64,000 bases of DNA from Neodontobutis hainanensis. Lineage: Eukaryota > Chordata > Actinopteri > Gobiiformes > Odontobutidae. Below, one piece after another: positions 1 through 12,236 of the stretch; the stretch's first letter is position 1; each line of letters opens with the position of its first letter. The position numbers and the translations under genes were made by a program. The notes beneath the pieces are model-generated. The model was not told where the DNA came from and searched no databases. It worked only from the letters and a program-made list of their open reading frames with translations. The DNA is taken from positions 1-64,000 of the forward strand of contig JALDNG010000102.1 in the NCBI GenBank assembly GCA_024349245.1. The letters are read 5' to 3'.

Positions 1-646
1 TCAAGATGACCCTCGGACCCCTGGTCTTCTACCTGGTGTTGTTCCACCTCCCTCAGCTGAATTAGCCCAGACACAACTCTGCAGAGGACAGGTGTCTCAG
101 CCACATGCCCACAGTCCTTTTCTCTGTCTCTTTCACAAGGAACCATTATGTGTAGGTCTCATGCAGCAGAAGTCTAGCCTGTTTTATTTATCAGATAAAC
201 TCCAGAATATCTTGGTGCACTAATCTAACATGTTGAAGGCATGTTTGTTACCTCTCAAACACTGCATCTGTATTACATTCCTTTGTAAATTGATGAAATG
301 AATATTACTGTCAAAACACCAATGCATTTTATTTATTTATTTGTCTCTCTCTCTGTAGGACATGACTTCAGCCACGTAAAGGGCAGCAATAGAAGAGTGC
401 TTTAATGGAACATGTCTTTAGAGTAAATATATACAGAAAATGTAATTATATATTTATGTATTTTCAAAAATGTGTAACATTTGTAAATAAAGAACAAGGA
501 GTAATAAAAAAATCTCTATCTTTTCAGGTAGTCACCCAAAGTATGTGTTTATACAAAAAAACAACTTTTACAGAAACAAGTAAATGTATAGGTAGTGGAT
601 AATTGTTAATTCAATCTAAAGGGGGCTTCTTTGAAACTTATAATTA
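1..646. other. Intergenic, no gene recognised
   Basis: AT-rich sequence with a short TTTA-type run followed by a CT-rich tract near 325-357. The open frames here are short, lack recognisable motifs and look like chance. Position 1 may lie inside a gene that extends off the window, but nothing shows this. Confidence 0.5.
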
Positions 647-1175
647 CTAAATGAGTCTGGGTATTTCTCCCCAATTCAAATGTGGCTGGAGGCCTACATC
701 CAGACAATGTTCAATGTGGGCCTTCCTGCTGATACACCCTACTGGATCCTGTCTACGGCATTTGTTTTCAAGGTTTGTTGGTCTGACCCGGCAGTTCAAG
801 CAGGTGTACCACGCTGGCTGACCCCGACTGGGTATGATTGGTCCTAGTCCTCGTCTGCCAGAAAAACACCTGGCAGACGAGTTGCAACAACCTGGAGAAC
901 TTCATCCTTCTCCTCCTGCGACAGTCTTTCTAACTGTTCATAAAAATGGAACAAGCACTGTGTAGTTCAGAGGTTTATTTGGGTGTGTGATCATTTGTAG
1001 ATATATGACCAACCTGCCTCTGTTGTCCTGCAGCAGCTGTGCCACCCTCAGCTGTGTCCTCTTCACTGACAGGCCCAGCTCCTCTTCTTCCCCTCACACA
1101 GCCTCTTCTTCTGCACCTCTTGCCCTCCCCCTTCTTGACTCAGTATCAGTGCTCTCTTCCACCGGAGCCTGTGTC
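647..1175 (-). pseudogene. Fragment resembling a P2X7-like cysteine-rich C-terminal domain
   Basis: Two blocks on the minus strand read as protein. The first (1175 to about 1014) is acidic and then gives KRTQLRVAQLLQDNRG. The second (957 to 647) begins after a good CAG acceptor. It reads FHFYEQLERLSQEEKDEVLQ, then, after a change of frame, PAWYTCLNCRVRPTNLENKC, GCIS and CLDV, ending in a stop at 647-649. The W-x-x-C-x-x-C, later Cys and GCIS spacing resembles the cysteine-rich cytoplasmic tail of P2X7 receptors, which many uncharacterised fish proteins share without the channel. There is an in-frame TGA in the first block, a stop (TAG) after LADED in the second, and the two blocks do not join in phase. 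I therefore call it a decayed copy. The family assignment rests on motif resemblance only. It could also be a live gene with misread introns. Confidence 0.42.
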
Positions 1176-1850
1176 CTGATTTGGAAAAAAAAATTATTGC
1201 ATATCTGTATTTTTATAGTGCTAAACTTCATGTTTGAGGTTTTCTGAATGACACCAACAGTGAAATAAACAATGATAAGCTAAAATTATACTGTGAGGTT
1301 ACGTTTATGTCGTCTCAAAATAATGCAGGACCAATTCATTAAAGTAATAGTAATAACCTAAAACCAGCTAAATGAGTTGACAGTCACACGTTGGTGCAAA
1401 GACTCGTCCAAATAACAACAGTAATAGTGACACATGAACAGTATCCTGTCTGATATAAGTTCTCTCTCGGTAAAAGCTCCGTGAGTTGATGTAGCGTTAG
1501 CCACTTTTAACAAAAGTAACATGCAGTAGATAATATATATACGAAGTTACAACAGCCATACTGCCTTGAACAACGCTTTATAAAACATGCCGTTTGTCAG
1601 TCTGGTGCTTTATTATCTTCCATGTCTCAAGAGTTTGCTTTACTGCTGTGTCAGCACTCGACATTTAAATATAGTTTTCTCTCAAAGTTTGTCCAGCAAT
1701 ACACTTTTACAGAAGTGTAACTTTTCTTACCTTTGTAAACATGATGCAAGTAAATGTCCAAGTCCTTCAGGGCGACAGACTGAAAGATAATGCTCCGGTG
1801 ACTCAGTCATGCACGTACGAACACGCGCCAGTCTGAACACGAGAGCGAGC
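1176..1850. other. Intergenic, no gene recognised
   Basis: AT-rich sequence between the P2X7-like fragment and the telomere-like array. It contains no exon I can support. The missing upstream exons of the minus-strand fragment would be expected here but were not found. Confidence 0.4.
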
Positions 1851-2500
1851 CCCTTAACCTAACCCTGAAACAATTTAACTCTAACGCTAACCCTTAACCT
1901 AACCCTGAAACAATTCAACTCTAACCCTAACCCTTAACCTAACCCTGAAACAATTTAACTCTAACCCTAACCCTTAACCTAACCCTGAAACAATTTAACT
2001 CTAACCCTAAACCTAACCCTGAAACAATTTAACTCTAACGCTAACCCTTAACCTAACCCTGAAACAATTCAACTCTAACCCTAACCCTTAACCTAACCCT
2101 GAAACAATTTAACTCTAACCCTAACCCTTAACCTAACCCTGAAACAATTCAACTCTAACCCTAACCCTTAACCTAACCCTGAAACAATTTAACTCTAACC
2201 CTAACCCTTAACCTAACCCTGAAACAATTCAACTCTAACCCTAACCCTTAACCTAACCCTGAAACAATTTAACCCTAACCCTAAACCTAACCCTGAAACA
2301 ATTTAACTCTAACCCTAACCCTTAACCTAACCCTGAAACAATTTAACTCTAACCCTAACCCTTAACCTAACCCTGAAACAATTTAACTCTAACGCTAACC
2401 CTTAACCTAACCCTGAAACAATTCAACTCTAACCCTAACCCTTAACCTAACCCTGAAACAATTTAACCCTAACCCAAAGCCTAACCCTTAACCTAACCCA
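1851..2500. repeat. Tandem 40-bp satellite with telomere-like words
   Basis: About 16 head-to-tail copies of a 40-bp unit. Each unit holds the core GAAACAATTTAACTCTAAC plus CCTAACCCTTAACCTAACC. Core positions include 1867, 1907, 1947, 1987, 2021, 2061, 2101 and 2141, so the period is exactly 40 except for two shortened 34-bp units (1987 to 2021 and 2261 to 2295). Units differ by CAATTT or CAATTC and by an AACGCT variant (near 1867, 2021 and 2375), which recur in a partly regular order. CCCTAA/CCTAA words resemble the vertebrate telomere repeat, but the array is not a pure telomere tract. Confidence 0.93.
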
Positions 2501-2800
2501 ATGTAACTCTAACCCTAACCCTAACCTAACCATAACCCTACCCCTTAACCTAACCCAATTTATTTATTTATTTAACCTAACTCTAACCCTAACCCTTAAA
2601 CTATTTAACTCTAACCCTAACCAAAGCCTAACCCTTAATCATTAACAATAACCCTAACATTAAAGAATAACCCTAACCCAAAGCCTAAGCCCAACCCTAA
2701 CAATAACACTAACCCGAAACCTAACCCGTACCCGAACGCTATCCCCATGCATACACCTATGACTAACCCTAAAACTGACGCTAAGCCCAGCACTAACAAT
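2501..2800. repeat. Degenerate edge of the telomere-like array
   Basis: CCTAACCC-type words continue without the 40-bp register. They are mixed with a TTTATTTATTTATTT run (about 2560) and are increasingly mutated towards 2800. This is what the decaying edge of a tandem array looks like. A 68-residue minus-strand open frame rich in Gly and Leu here is only the translation of the repeat. Confidence 0.75.
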
Positions 2801-3002
2801 TTCCCGTTGTTAAGTGACATAGCCATTTCTGCGTTCACCACCTGTTAATTAGGGGTCCTACTCACAACCTTCTGAACGCTGACGCAGTGACGTCACAAGG
2901 ACTGAACGTTTGATCACGTGACTCTGCTGGGGAGGCCCTATTGGCCGCTGCGCGACGAGATTTGCGGCCGCCATCTTGAACCGGTCGTACTCATAGTTTC
3001 GT

Positions 3003-5068
3003 TGAATAGCATTTTTATGTTCTAATCGGCGGACCATCGCAAATAGGGTTCGGGGGATTACTTTTCACAAGTAAGATTTAACATTACTATTGTACTTTTG
3101 GTTGTATTTTGTCCTTAAATCCACAGAATTGAGAAGGAGCAAGGATCTTTGATAGTACTGTACATGACAGCAAAGCGCAAATCTGAGATATCTTTTCCCT
3201 TGCGAATTGGACATTAATATTACAGACGTCTGTGTATAAATTACATTATTACTCCACCTACCCATGTTAAATTAATCCCTCCCGAATATGGTTTTAGATT
3301 ACAATTGACACAATAATGCTATGATGAAATAAATCAATTATTATTGGTGTAACATTGGGCAGCGAACTTAGTATTTTGTTGTTAGCTTCACTATTTATTG
3401 ACTTAAGTATGTTTTCAGTAGTCCAAAATAGGGCTTTTGTTGAAGAAAGGTTCTAAGAAATGTGAAGAAAGAAAATAAGCTTGACCTCCTTTGTGAAATG
3501 TTTTTGTGTAGACTCTCCCAAATCTTCAGTTTTCATTTTGAAGTTTTCCCAAGGACAAAGATGTGAGGAAGAAGTGGGAAGTGGCTTTGAGGAGAGAAGG
3601 ATTTCATGCAAGTGATACAACAGTACTTTGCTCTCATCATTTTAAGAATGATGATTTTGATAGGACGGGTCAGATTGTCAGACTCCAAGATGGTGTTATT
3701 CCATCCGTCTTCAGCTGTAGGTGTATCCTCATAAAACTATTAGCATTCATAAATGTGAATGTTCATAAATGTAAATTATCAATCACATGGCAGGGTAAGA
3801 TGCTTATACCTTTATATGTATTATATATTATGCTTCATCATTTTAGTTGGAAAAGGGCAGGGCGACTTCTACCTCCAGAAGAGCTGAAGAAAGCCTGTCC
3901 ATGGCCTCTCAGGATTTCCAGGAAACGGCAACCTCAAGCCCACAACCTCAGCCTAATGATGTGAATATTTCTACTTTAAACATCATATCATAATGTTCTC
4001 TGGACATATTCAAATCTCACTTTTTTGCTTCCACTCATATTAAACACGCTCACAAATAAACCCATACAAACACAATTTAAGACACATTGAACATGCATTA
4101 CTGGTACGCACACACACACAGTGCTGGTAGTGGCTTTGACATGTGATGACTATAAGAAAGAATGTGGGCATTAAACTAGTGGTGTCAAAAAAATGTTTTT
4201 GAAGTGAAACATTACTCAAACCATGTTCATCCCTCTTTCAATTAAGATCATGGCTATGCCTTGCCTGCTTCTCCTACCGCTCTTAAGACCAAACTCACTG
4301 AAGCCTTGGCAAGAGTGGAACATCTAGAGCGAGAGAAGAGGAATTCCATGGCCAGAGAAAAGAGGGCACAAACCACAGTAAAGAGTCTTTTGTGGGATTT
4401 GAGGGAAAAGAACCTCATTAATGAAGAGCTCAAAGAGAAGCTTGAATTCTACTCTGGTAAGACAAAATTAACACTTTGAAATTCATATATATGTTATTCT
4501 TACTCTTATTAAACTCTTTATTTATTATCTGAAGGGGACTTATTCATTTTAAATCATAACATTTCAGATCTTCAGTTAGACCTCATGGCAAAGCAAGGCC
4601 ACGAATACAAAAAGGACTACAGAGAGTTTGCGCTCACACTGCATCTACATGGTCCAAAGACATACAAATATCTCAGAGAGAATCGACATTTTCCCCTCCC
4701 ACATCCACATACAATACAAAGGTAGGCGTAATGTTGTCCAAATTTATTTTTTGGAAATTATTAATGCAAACACTCTGAAAAGCTTCTTCTCAATTTTTTT
4801 TACAGGTGGCTGCGTTCAGTGGATTCCAAACCTGGCCTGAACAAGATGATGCTGGATATGCTGGAGAGAGTTGTCAACAGTCACACACATTGTGCGGGAG
4901 GAGATGGGGACAGAGGATGTTTTCCTTCTTGGGGAGCACATTGAGGAGACCCAGTTTGGCATTGACAACCATCATTCTGATTTGTTATCATTGGTTGTGT
5001 CCGTATTTCTGAAGATAAGGCTCCACCACGTTGCCAAACTTGCCTCTCTTGAGCCTTGCTGTTTCGGT
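3003..5068 (+). pseudogene. Core-deleted THAP/P-element-type transposase (THAP9-like)
   Basis: Recognisable blocks, in order, match a fish P-element-type transposase. Exon 1 (to 3070) has CSNRRTIANRVRGITFHK, the first zinc-binding half of a THAP finger. Exon 2 (3544-3716) has FPKD, KKW, VLCSHHF and VIPSVF, the rest of the finger. Exon 3 (3847-about 3960) is a Ser/Gln/Pro linker with SRRAEESL. Exon 4 (about 4247-4456) is a charged helix (KTKLTEALARVEHLEREKR), probably a coiled coil. Exon 5 (4568-4721) and exon 6 (from 4806) have KQGHEYKKDYREFALTLHLH and RWLRSVDSKPGLNKMMLDML, the helical domain before the catalytic core. Right after LERV the text jumps, one base out of frame, to a C-terminal block with GTEDVFLLGEHIEETQFGID (about 4869-5053). 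The RNase-H-like and GTP-binding core is absent. The first THAP Cys position is TGA (3003), no start ATG is visible in frame, and two splice junctions do not keep phase. It cannot encode an active transposase. Confidence 0.72.
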
Positions 5069-5129
5069 GGCTGGTGTCCAGGGGAAGTGTTTCTCATGCA
5101 AACAGCAGTATGTCTTGTTAGTCATTGAG

Positions 5130-8100
5130 AATAAAATAGATTTTATCATTGTCTTCATACACTATTCACGTGGAGGGGACACAGGCATGTCGTTTGTGGG
5201 CAGTTTTATTATTCTACTATAAAATTAAACAAAGATCTACATTCTGCAGCTACTGTTTTTCCTTTTGTATCTCAGCAATCACTCAGCAACATGGAGCAGA
5301 TATTAACAATACAGAAATAAACCTTGAATTGACCTATTCCATATCCATAACTGAGGTCCCATAATCTCAAAGACATGCTTACTCAACACAACAGGAAAAA
5401 ATCTGATCAATAAAACTGTACAGAGCGCTTCTCATCAAGGGATATAACACAGTCTATGTTTCTGGTAATGCTAATATGTACTTTTTGATATTTGATTTTT
5501 TATGACCATTGATATTCTTTTTACTCATCATATCTTAGCTGACTGTGGTCCTGCAGTGATCTCCATTAGCAAAGGAATGACACTGAACTATCTAAAGGTC
5601 AGTACATTGTTATTTTTACTTATTATATATTAAAATGATTATATCCCTTTGTCATAAATGACTTCATTTTAATATTTTTCACATTTTGACATGGATCTGA
5701 CTTGAAAAGATCAATTTCTATGTGGTTTAACTCTTCATTAGTCGTACTTGTCCCATGAAGTGGTTTTGATTGTGCACTGATGTCTTCCTGCGGGCTCAGG
5801 GCAGCTGCACTCTTTACATACTCATACACAAACACTTGGTGGGACAAGCATTTTCAGTGGAATTAGTCGGAGATTTGGGAAGTCCCTTCTTTATCGCACT
5901 TGAGCAGAGCGAAGTTGGCTTCTTGACAACGTCCTCACTCCACGACGCTGCCAACTAAAGATGAACACTGGGATTAACAGCAGTGAAGTCATTATAAACT
6001 GCTCTTTGGCTAAAAAGGGGGGTTTGTCTAAAATTACATTTAGTTAGTACTCATCCATATTTTACCTGTGCTTTTATCCACCAACTGTCAATCATTACCA
6101 CAAAAGTAGCACCTGAACTACTTTTAAATAGTAGTTTTTAACAGGACCAAGCATCATTGCCAACTCCGAGTTTATTATAAAACTATAACTTACATTTTCT
6201 ATTAGGCATGACCACTGTTTCCAGCGCTGCTGCACAGTGATGACTGCATCTGATTGTGTTTCCCAAAAATAAACAGCAACTTTGAAGCAAATGTTTGAAA
6301 TGCAAAGAATGTGTGTTATATCACCTTTATGCCAGATGAAGCTTTTTCCTGGGTCTGTGCAGATAGATGCTTGTAGAGACTTTAGGATGCTCTTTATTTT
6401 GGCTTATGTGTGTCTTTCTGTAAAAACAAGGATAATAATTTAATGCAGACAGTGGGAGTGATGGAACAATAGGTCCCACACATCACGGAATTAAACAGTG
6501 ACACATTTCAAAGCCTTTTTCATATAAATTATTTCTTTCATATTAAACAGAGGAATATCTTTTGTCTTTTTGTTGACACTGAGCAATGGTCCTTTGAAGA
6601 CACTAAAGACACTAAGGCTACAGATCTCGTGTGTCGAGGATTCACTGAGTTGTCCACATCAGCGCTTTCTCTGTCTTCTCGTCCCAGATGGGCATGTACT
6701 GGGAATGTGTCTCATCTGCTTTACCCTGCCCTGAATATCCAACAATGGGCTGCTTCATGAAATTCAAATGAGTAATTTTACCCTCAAGAGGAGTCAGCAA
6801 GTGTGAGAAATTTAAAAATGAAACAAGCAAAAAATGCATTGTCTAGATTTTTTTTTTTACTTTTCTCATGCACTGAACAGTTTACAGTTATGCTGCAAGC
6901 TACTGAGAGATTTACACATGATGCAACTAATGTATGGAGGAATAAATCTGTACAATAACAACAATCAAGCAGCAGATGACTTTATTTCCCTGTTCAGATC
7001 TGGAAATAAAGATGTATTGGAGGATTTTTGGAGAACGAGCCAGACTCCGAGAAACAATCCAATCCAATCTAAAGTCAGTGGAAAAGATGCCTTAATCTCT
7101 TTCCTGAACAAATGAGTATCTGTGTCATTTTAAAGTAGCCTACACCCTTTTACTGGGACATTATTTTAGATGCTTTAGTATGAGTTCTACAGCTCTCAAG
7201 GAGCTCACTCAGTCCCTTTACTTCAATGGAGTGCACTATAGTACTGTAAAACATAACGGTCTCTTTCTATTTTTTATGTTTTTTAAGATACTTTAAATTG
7301 TATATACATATATTCATTTGTTCACACCAAAACCCACTGTTTCTCTGAAGCTGGCCAGGATTTCCACTCTCAAAACTTTATAATAAATACAAAAACCAAG
7401 GTCTACACTTTACACTTTAAGGGCAACGCCACAACTACATTCTTAAGTCTAATTTATAAACAAACCCTGGCCATTTTATTTACATATTTATATTTATTTC
7501 CAACCTTCTAACTTATTTGGTCCGAAAGCTTATTGTGAAAGCAAACATCCTTTTTTTTTTCTTCACCTCAGTCTGAGCCTTGGTGTGGTTTGTGTAAAGT
7601 AGACAGTTTAAATAGAGGCTCATTTAAGCAGCAGGACAGTTTAGATAGTATTTGTAAGAAGAGGTTTAAGGAGGACTCAAAAGTGCACATATTTTTTCTC
7701 ACAAATCTCGAGCCCTGTTCTTTTTGTTCACAGCTGTCATGTGGCATAAAGCCACTTCACACCTCATCCTCCAGCAACTAAACTAATCATGATAAGTAAG
7801 AGGTTAACAAAAAAATAAACTATTCTTAATATGGTCAGTTTTTAAGTAAAAAATGATGCTAATTCTGTGAAAATGACTCAATAACTAACCATAATTGCAA
7901 CTGTATTACTTAAATATCCCACAATTAACATGGTTCAACCAAGAAATAAAAGGCAAATAAAGTGGTGTGTCCTGCAGTGTGAAAGATATTTATTATGTGA
8001 CTTCCAGAAGAACTTAAAGTTGACTGTGTTATACCACGAGACATGTTTGACAATAATATTGCAACTTTAACTCCCAAAGTTGGGTGTGTCTGCCATTTGT

Positions 8101-8450
8101 GACCTTATGGGAATGTGACGCATTGAATAATATCCGAGGATCTCTTTTCTATTATTCTAAATGTCACAGCGTTCAAATAATGGAGGAGGTCTGGATGAAC
8201 GTAATATCCTGAATCTGAAACGGCTGTAATCTTTAGTTTGAAGGACTTAGACACAGAGGTATTTTTATTCTCACAACACCTTCAGCTGAATGTGACTGAG
8301 GCCCAGACAAGACACATAAAAAAAATGAATGGAGCAAAGACACAGAAATGGAATAAATAAAACAATTCAGTTATTCTCTCCTTGTTTTTCTTACTTTCTT
8401 ACCATCTTAATCTGGATACAACTCGAGGGCTTCACGGCTCATGTGTGCAA
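5130..8450. other. Intergenic, no gene recognised
   Basis: AT-rich sequence with short chance open frames on both strands. None shows a recognisable motif or a convincing chain of exons. The segment at about 5760-5955 has a 62-residue frame next to the transposase remnant but no similarity that I can place. No clear transposon end was found that would close the THAP element on the right. Confidence 0.45.
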
Positions 8451-8459
8451 ATGCCAAGT

Positions 8460-8680
8460 TATGTCTGGAAATAAAACCCTTTGGCCCAGAAATGCGTGAT
8501 TGATGATGGCAACATCAATCACCCGCTGAGCAGTTGTCAAACACCGTGTAATTCATTACCGAAGAAGCATCAGAAATTAAACACAGCCCCAGATTAAAAC
8601 TGTCACTGAATCTCAATATGTAACATTTTAAAGAAAACAAGACACAGGCAGCATAAACAATCAGTGCATCGGCTTTAATT
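8460..8680. other. Candidate conserved non-coding block
   Basis: Non-repetitive, compositionally balanced stretch with homeodomain-type words such as GTGTAATTCATTACC (near 8547) and paired TGATGATGG/CATCAATC words near 8500. There is no open frame with coding character. The call rests on appearance only and conservation has not been tested. Confidence 0.2.
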
Positions 8681-11600
8681 CTTGAAACAGAAATGGACCC
8701 AATAAAGTTCTGTGTTGTGTAGACTTTGATATTAAACACAGATAAAGCAGGCTGGTAAGACAGAGAGGGCAGTGACGCTGGAGGGGAACAGTAGATGGGA
8801 TTGCAGAGCAGGGCTTTAAAACTGAAGAAATTAGAAAAAAACAGATAAGATCAAACAGATACCATGGTTTTATACAGTCAAAAAACTTCCAGGAACAACA
8901 ACAAACAAGCATTAAGTTAAATACCAGTATGTCCAAAAATAAAAACGTGCTACTTACGAATTTAATATTCTATGGCTTGAATGAATAGTTGGCCTGTCGA
9001 GCACATAAAAGCGGATCTTTTTCCACTTGTACAGTCATGACAGTGTGTGAAATACCTGAACCCCAGGGGAACATTTATGAAATCCACCCAAAGGTCAAAA
9101 CTGCAAAATGACACACATTTGGCTCGCTCTCAAAACCAGGGTTTTATATCTATGAATATTGCTCTGAAAGAGTTTAATTGGAGACTGCTGGCATTCAAAG
9201 TAAAGCCAGGGTTACAACAACAATGCCAGATCAGTTCACCCATCTTGGAAAATTTAACAATAACACTTTTAATTAGTCGTCAAAAGGTTAAATGTTTAGA
9301 ATAGGTTCAAAGGTCAGGAGAAAACGTCATTCTCCTCACAATCACCAAAATGAAAGCAGAAAATGGATCTTAGTGGTCTAATAGCACTGAATGCCCCTAA
9401 CCTCCGTGACTTCAAAGCCTGAGTTAAAGCGTCCCCCTCACAGACGGAAGTGTGATTACCTGGTCTGCTGCCTGGTCGCCGTGGCGATGGATGGAGATGT
9501 GTCGGGGGTCCAGAACCACAGGTGTTTGGGACGTAGTGGGTAATGAATGGTTTCCAGCTTGAAGTTAATCACCAGTAACAAGTGTAATTCTCCAGGAGGC
9601 ATTGACACGTGACAACACAGTGAGCCAACCCAGTCCAACTCTGGCCCGAGGACAAACGCACCACAGAGCTGACCGCCGGCGAGACCAGCCAAGGACAGTT
9701 TAAAGAATCATAGACTGTCAGAAAGAAGGCGGTAAATCTGTTCGCCAACTCCAGAGGCATTAACATTTTTAGGAGTAACATGGATTTTGTTTAGTTTATA
9801 TTTCATTCTCTGAACTTAACCATGACCGTTATATTACTTGAGCTGATTCTGCTGCCTGTAGTGTCCTGGGTTTGATAACAAGCTAAAAAAAAACACTGTA
9901 AAAATACAGCCACATATTTCCAAAACACTTTGAAATGCATGTGTCTGGGATTTGCTGTAAACAAAAACAAATGACATGACCCTGTTTATGCAATACTATA
10001 TTCACAGAGCAGGGCTGTGTTTTGGAAACATCCTGGACAACTGCAGCGATTAAAAGCACACACTCTAACACGTCCCAGCGAAGAAATCTGAATAGATTTT
10101 CTCCAGCCATGACATGACCAAGAGCCAATCACTGTCTGTTATGCATTTCCTCAGGAGTTTAGCCTCGTTTAAAGCCTGGTTTTAGTCTTGGTTTGGCTTT
10201 GTTTAGCCCATGGTTCTGAGGTTTGCTGTTGGGGAAGACTTGTACAAGTCCAAATTCTGATTAATGCCTGAATCAGTGCTGTTTGCCACATTTAGAGTTC
10301 AAGTGCTTGTTTACATTACATGCACAATAAAGTTGCAGGTGATGTTCATATCAGTGCATTTAAATAAAGTTTTACAGAGGTTTTACAGACAGGGACACTC
10401 ACCTGCAGCTGAACACAGTGTACTCCAGTTCCCTCTCAACAGTGCTGCTCTTATTGTTCTCGCAGCCAGGAGTCCGACTCAGATATCTGAGTAAATATCT
10501 AATATAAAAGTAGGTAAAACTCGGGAGCCTGTTACTTTTGGAGCTCATTTGATTTGAGTGAACTATACGAGCAGTAAATCTTCGCATAAACTAAAAACAC
10601 AGGGCACACGGAGAGGGACCCGAGCACGTAACTCTGCGTGTTCCCCATCTCTACCAATTTAAGGAATTATATGATATTTTACAAACGCAGAAACATAAAA
10701 AACTTTAAGTCAGACACTTCATTGTCAGAGTATTCATGAGTTCAAAACACATTCTTCTTCTTTTGTATGGAGTATATGCCTATGCAGCTCATTAGCGTCC
10801 CCCTGTGGTGGACCAGTACAAGGACGTGTTGTACCCAAAAAGTATGTCTAATTTAATTTAAATACAGAAGACCCCAGGCTGGGGCAGAGATTCAGCTCCT
10901 TTCAGCTCTCGTGCTCTTTTGTGGCTCTGCTGTGGTCACCAAGTCCAGAAACCCTCAAGTTCCTCTGTTATTAAACTATTTGTTAAGTGATGCTGAATCT
11001 AGGTATTCACAAAATATATTTTTATAGAAAACAAAACAATACATTTCATTAGAATTGAAACAGTTTTGTATTTTTTATTATAATAACATACACATTTTTC
11101 AAGGTTGAATGTTCAAAATCCAGGAACAAGCAAGATTTTGTCAAAACCACACATAAATGACTAATGCAGCATTATTATCTTTTTTGGGTTTAGTACGTGA
11201 GACAAAAATATGAAATGTGGTTGTACTTGTAGTTCACCTATAAACATGTCTACCAGGAAAAACTATGGATTATAATCACAATGGAATGTTTAATCTTAAA
11301 ATATATAGTGTTTGCAATCTATACATACTGCAATCTCCAACCTCGCATCCCCCTCCTTCCTGTGAGCATCTATGGTAGGCTCTGTTCAAACAGCATTTTA
11401 CAGAATACATACAATTCTTAACAGAAAGGTTCTTAACAGAAAGGTTAATGCAAAGCCTCTGCATAATTTGACATTTTTACACTAGATGGCGTTACCATAT
11501 CATGGATTATACCATTGTACATCATCGGGAGGCTTTGAGTGGACCTGCTCTGTGGAGTCATCTGTTATAAATACTTAACAGATTTGCCTTACCACTGTTG

Positions 11601-11965
11601 CAGCAGCAGAAAGAGCGGCTGAGCATTGCCAACCAAATACAACAGTTCAATAGGATCTAACACATTCTGTGGTGATGGCTTTCTGTGTCTGGTGATTAAC
11701 AACACACGGTTGGCTCTAAAACTTTGATTTGAATTAGTCTCTTGTCTTTATATTTCTTAGCACAGTGACAGTTTAGGCTGTAAACATATTTGGAACAGAT
11801 GTTGTTTCAACCTTTACCCTTATCCCTTTGTGAACTCTCTGGTACCAGGCACCCATGTCTCTATCTTAAACTAGATCTTCCCTGTGTGTGTGTGTGTGTG
11901 TGTGTACATTAAACTTAATCATGTTCTAAATAATAAATTCTGACACTATGTTTTCTTCATTTCTA
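8681..11965. other. Intergenic, no gene assigned
   Basis: Two overlapping minus-strand open frames at 9456-9781 (70 and 78 codons) sit in a GC-richer patch, and one is followed by a possible GTAATC donor. I recognise no protein and give no gene call. A pure (TG)n microsatellite lies at 11883-11905. Elsewhere the DNA is AT-rich with no supported feature. Confidence 0.4.
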
Positions 11966-11984
11966 TTAATATGTTTCTAGATGT

Positions 11985-12220
11985 GTCTGTGGAGGTTCTC
12001 AGTCATCCAGGGCATCTTGAAAAAAAGGTTTGAGTAAAAGCATCTGGACTTCGTTTTCAAGGTGAAGATGTTTCATCTCTATTCCAAGAGACTTTGTCAA
12101 TTCTGAGTTCAACTGGTAATCGAGCTGAGCTTATATCTCTAAAGGGAGGAGTTTCCCCTGAAACCAAACCTGATGGGCCAGGTTGTTGTGTTGTTGGTCA
12201 TGAAAGGGCGGTGTGACTCC
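11985..12220. mobile_element. 236-bp insertion flanked by a 16-bp target-site duplication
   Basis: The 16-mer ATATGTTTCTAGATGT occurs exactly at 11969-11984 and again at 12221-12236. The 236 bp between has no terminal inverted repeat. It contains words (GGTTCTCAGTCATCCAGG, GCATCTGGACTTCGTTTTCA) that I associate with a widely dispersed fish repeat. Perfect 16-bp flanking duplications are typical of target-primed retrotransposition (LINE, SINE or Penelope-like). The family is not identified, and this is probably a truncated end of a longer element. Confidence 0.75.
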
Positions 12221-12236
12221 ATATGTTTCTAGATGT

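Noticed and set aside
987..1247. Plus-strand Ser/Leu-rich frame of 86 codons
   Set aside because: It is antisense to the first block of the P2X7-like remnant; the low-complexity Ser run is the complement of acidic codons.
2635..2841. Minus-strand frame rich in Gly, Leu and Val, resembling a membrane protein
   Set aside because: It is the translation of the degenerate CCTAACCC array, and the periodic residues come from the repeat.
9456..9781. Two overlapping minus-strand frames in a GC-richer patch
   Set aside because: Neither shows a family motif and both cannot be coding; evidence is too thin for a gene call.
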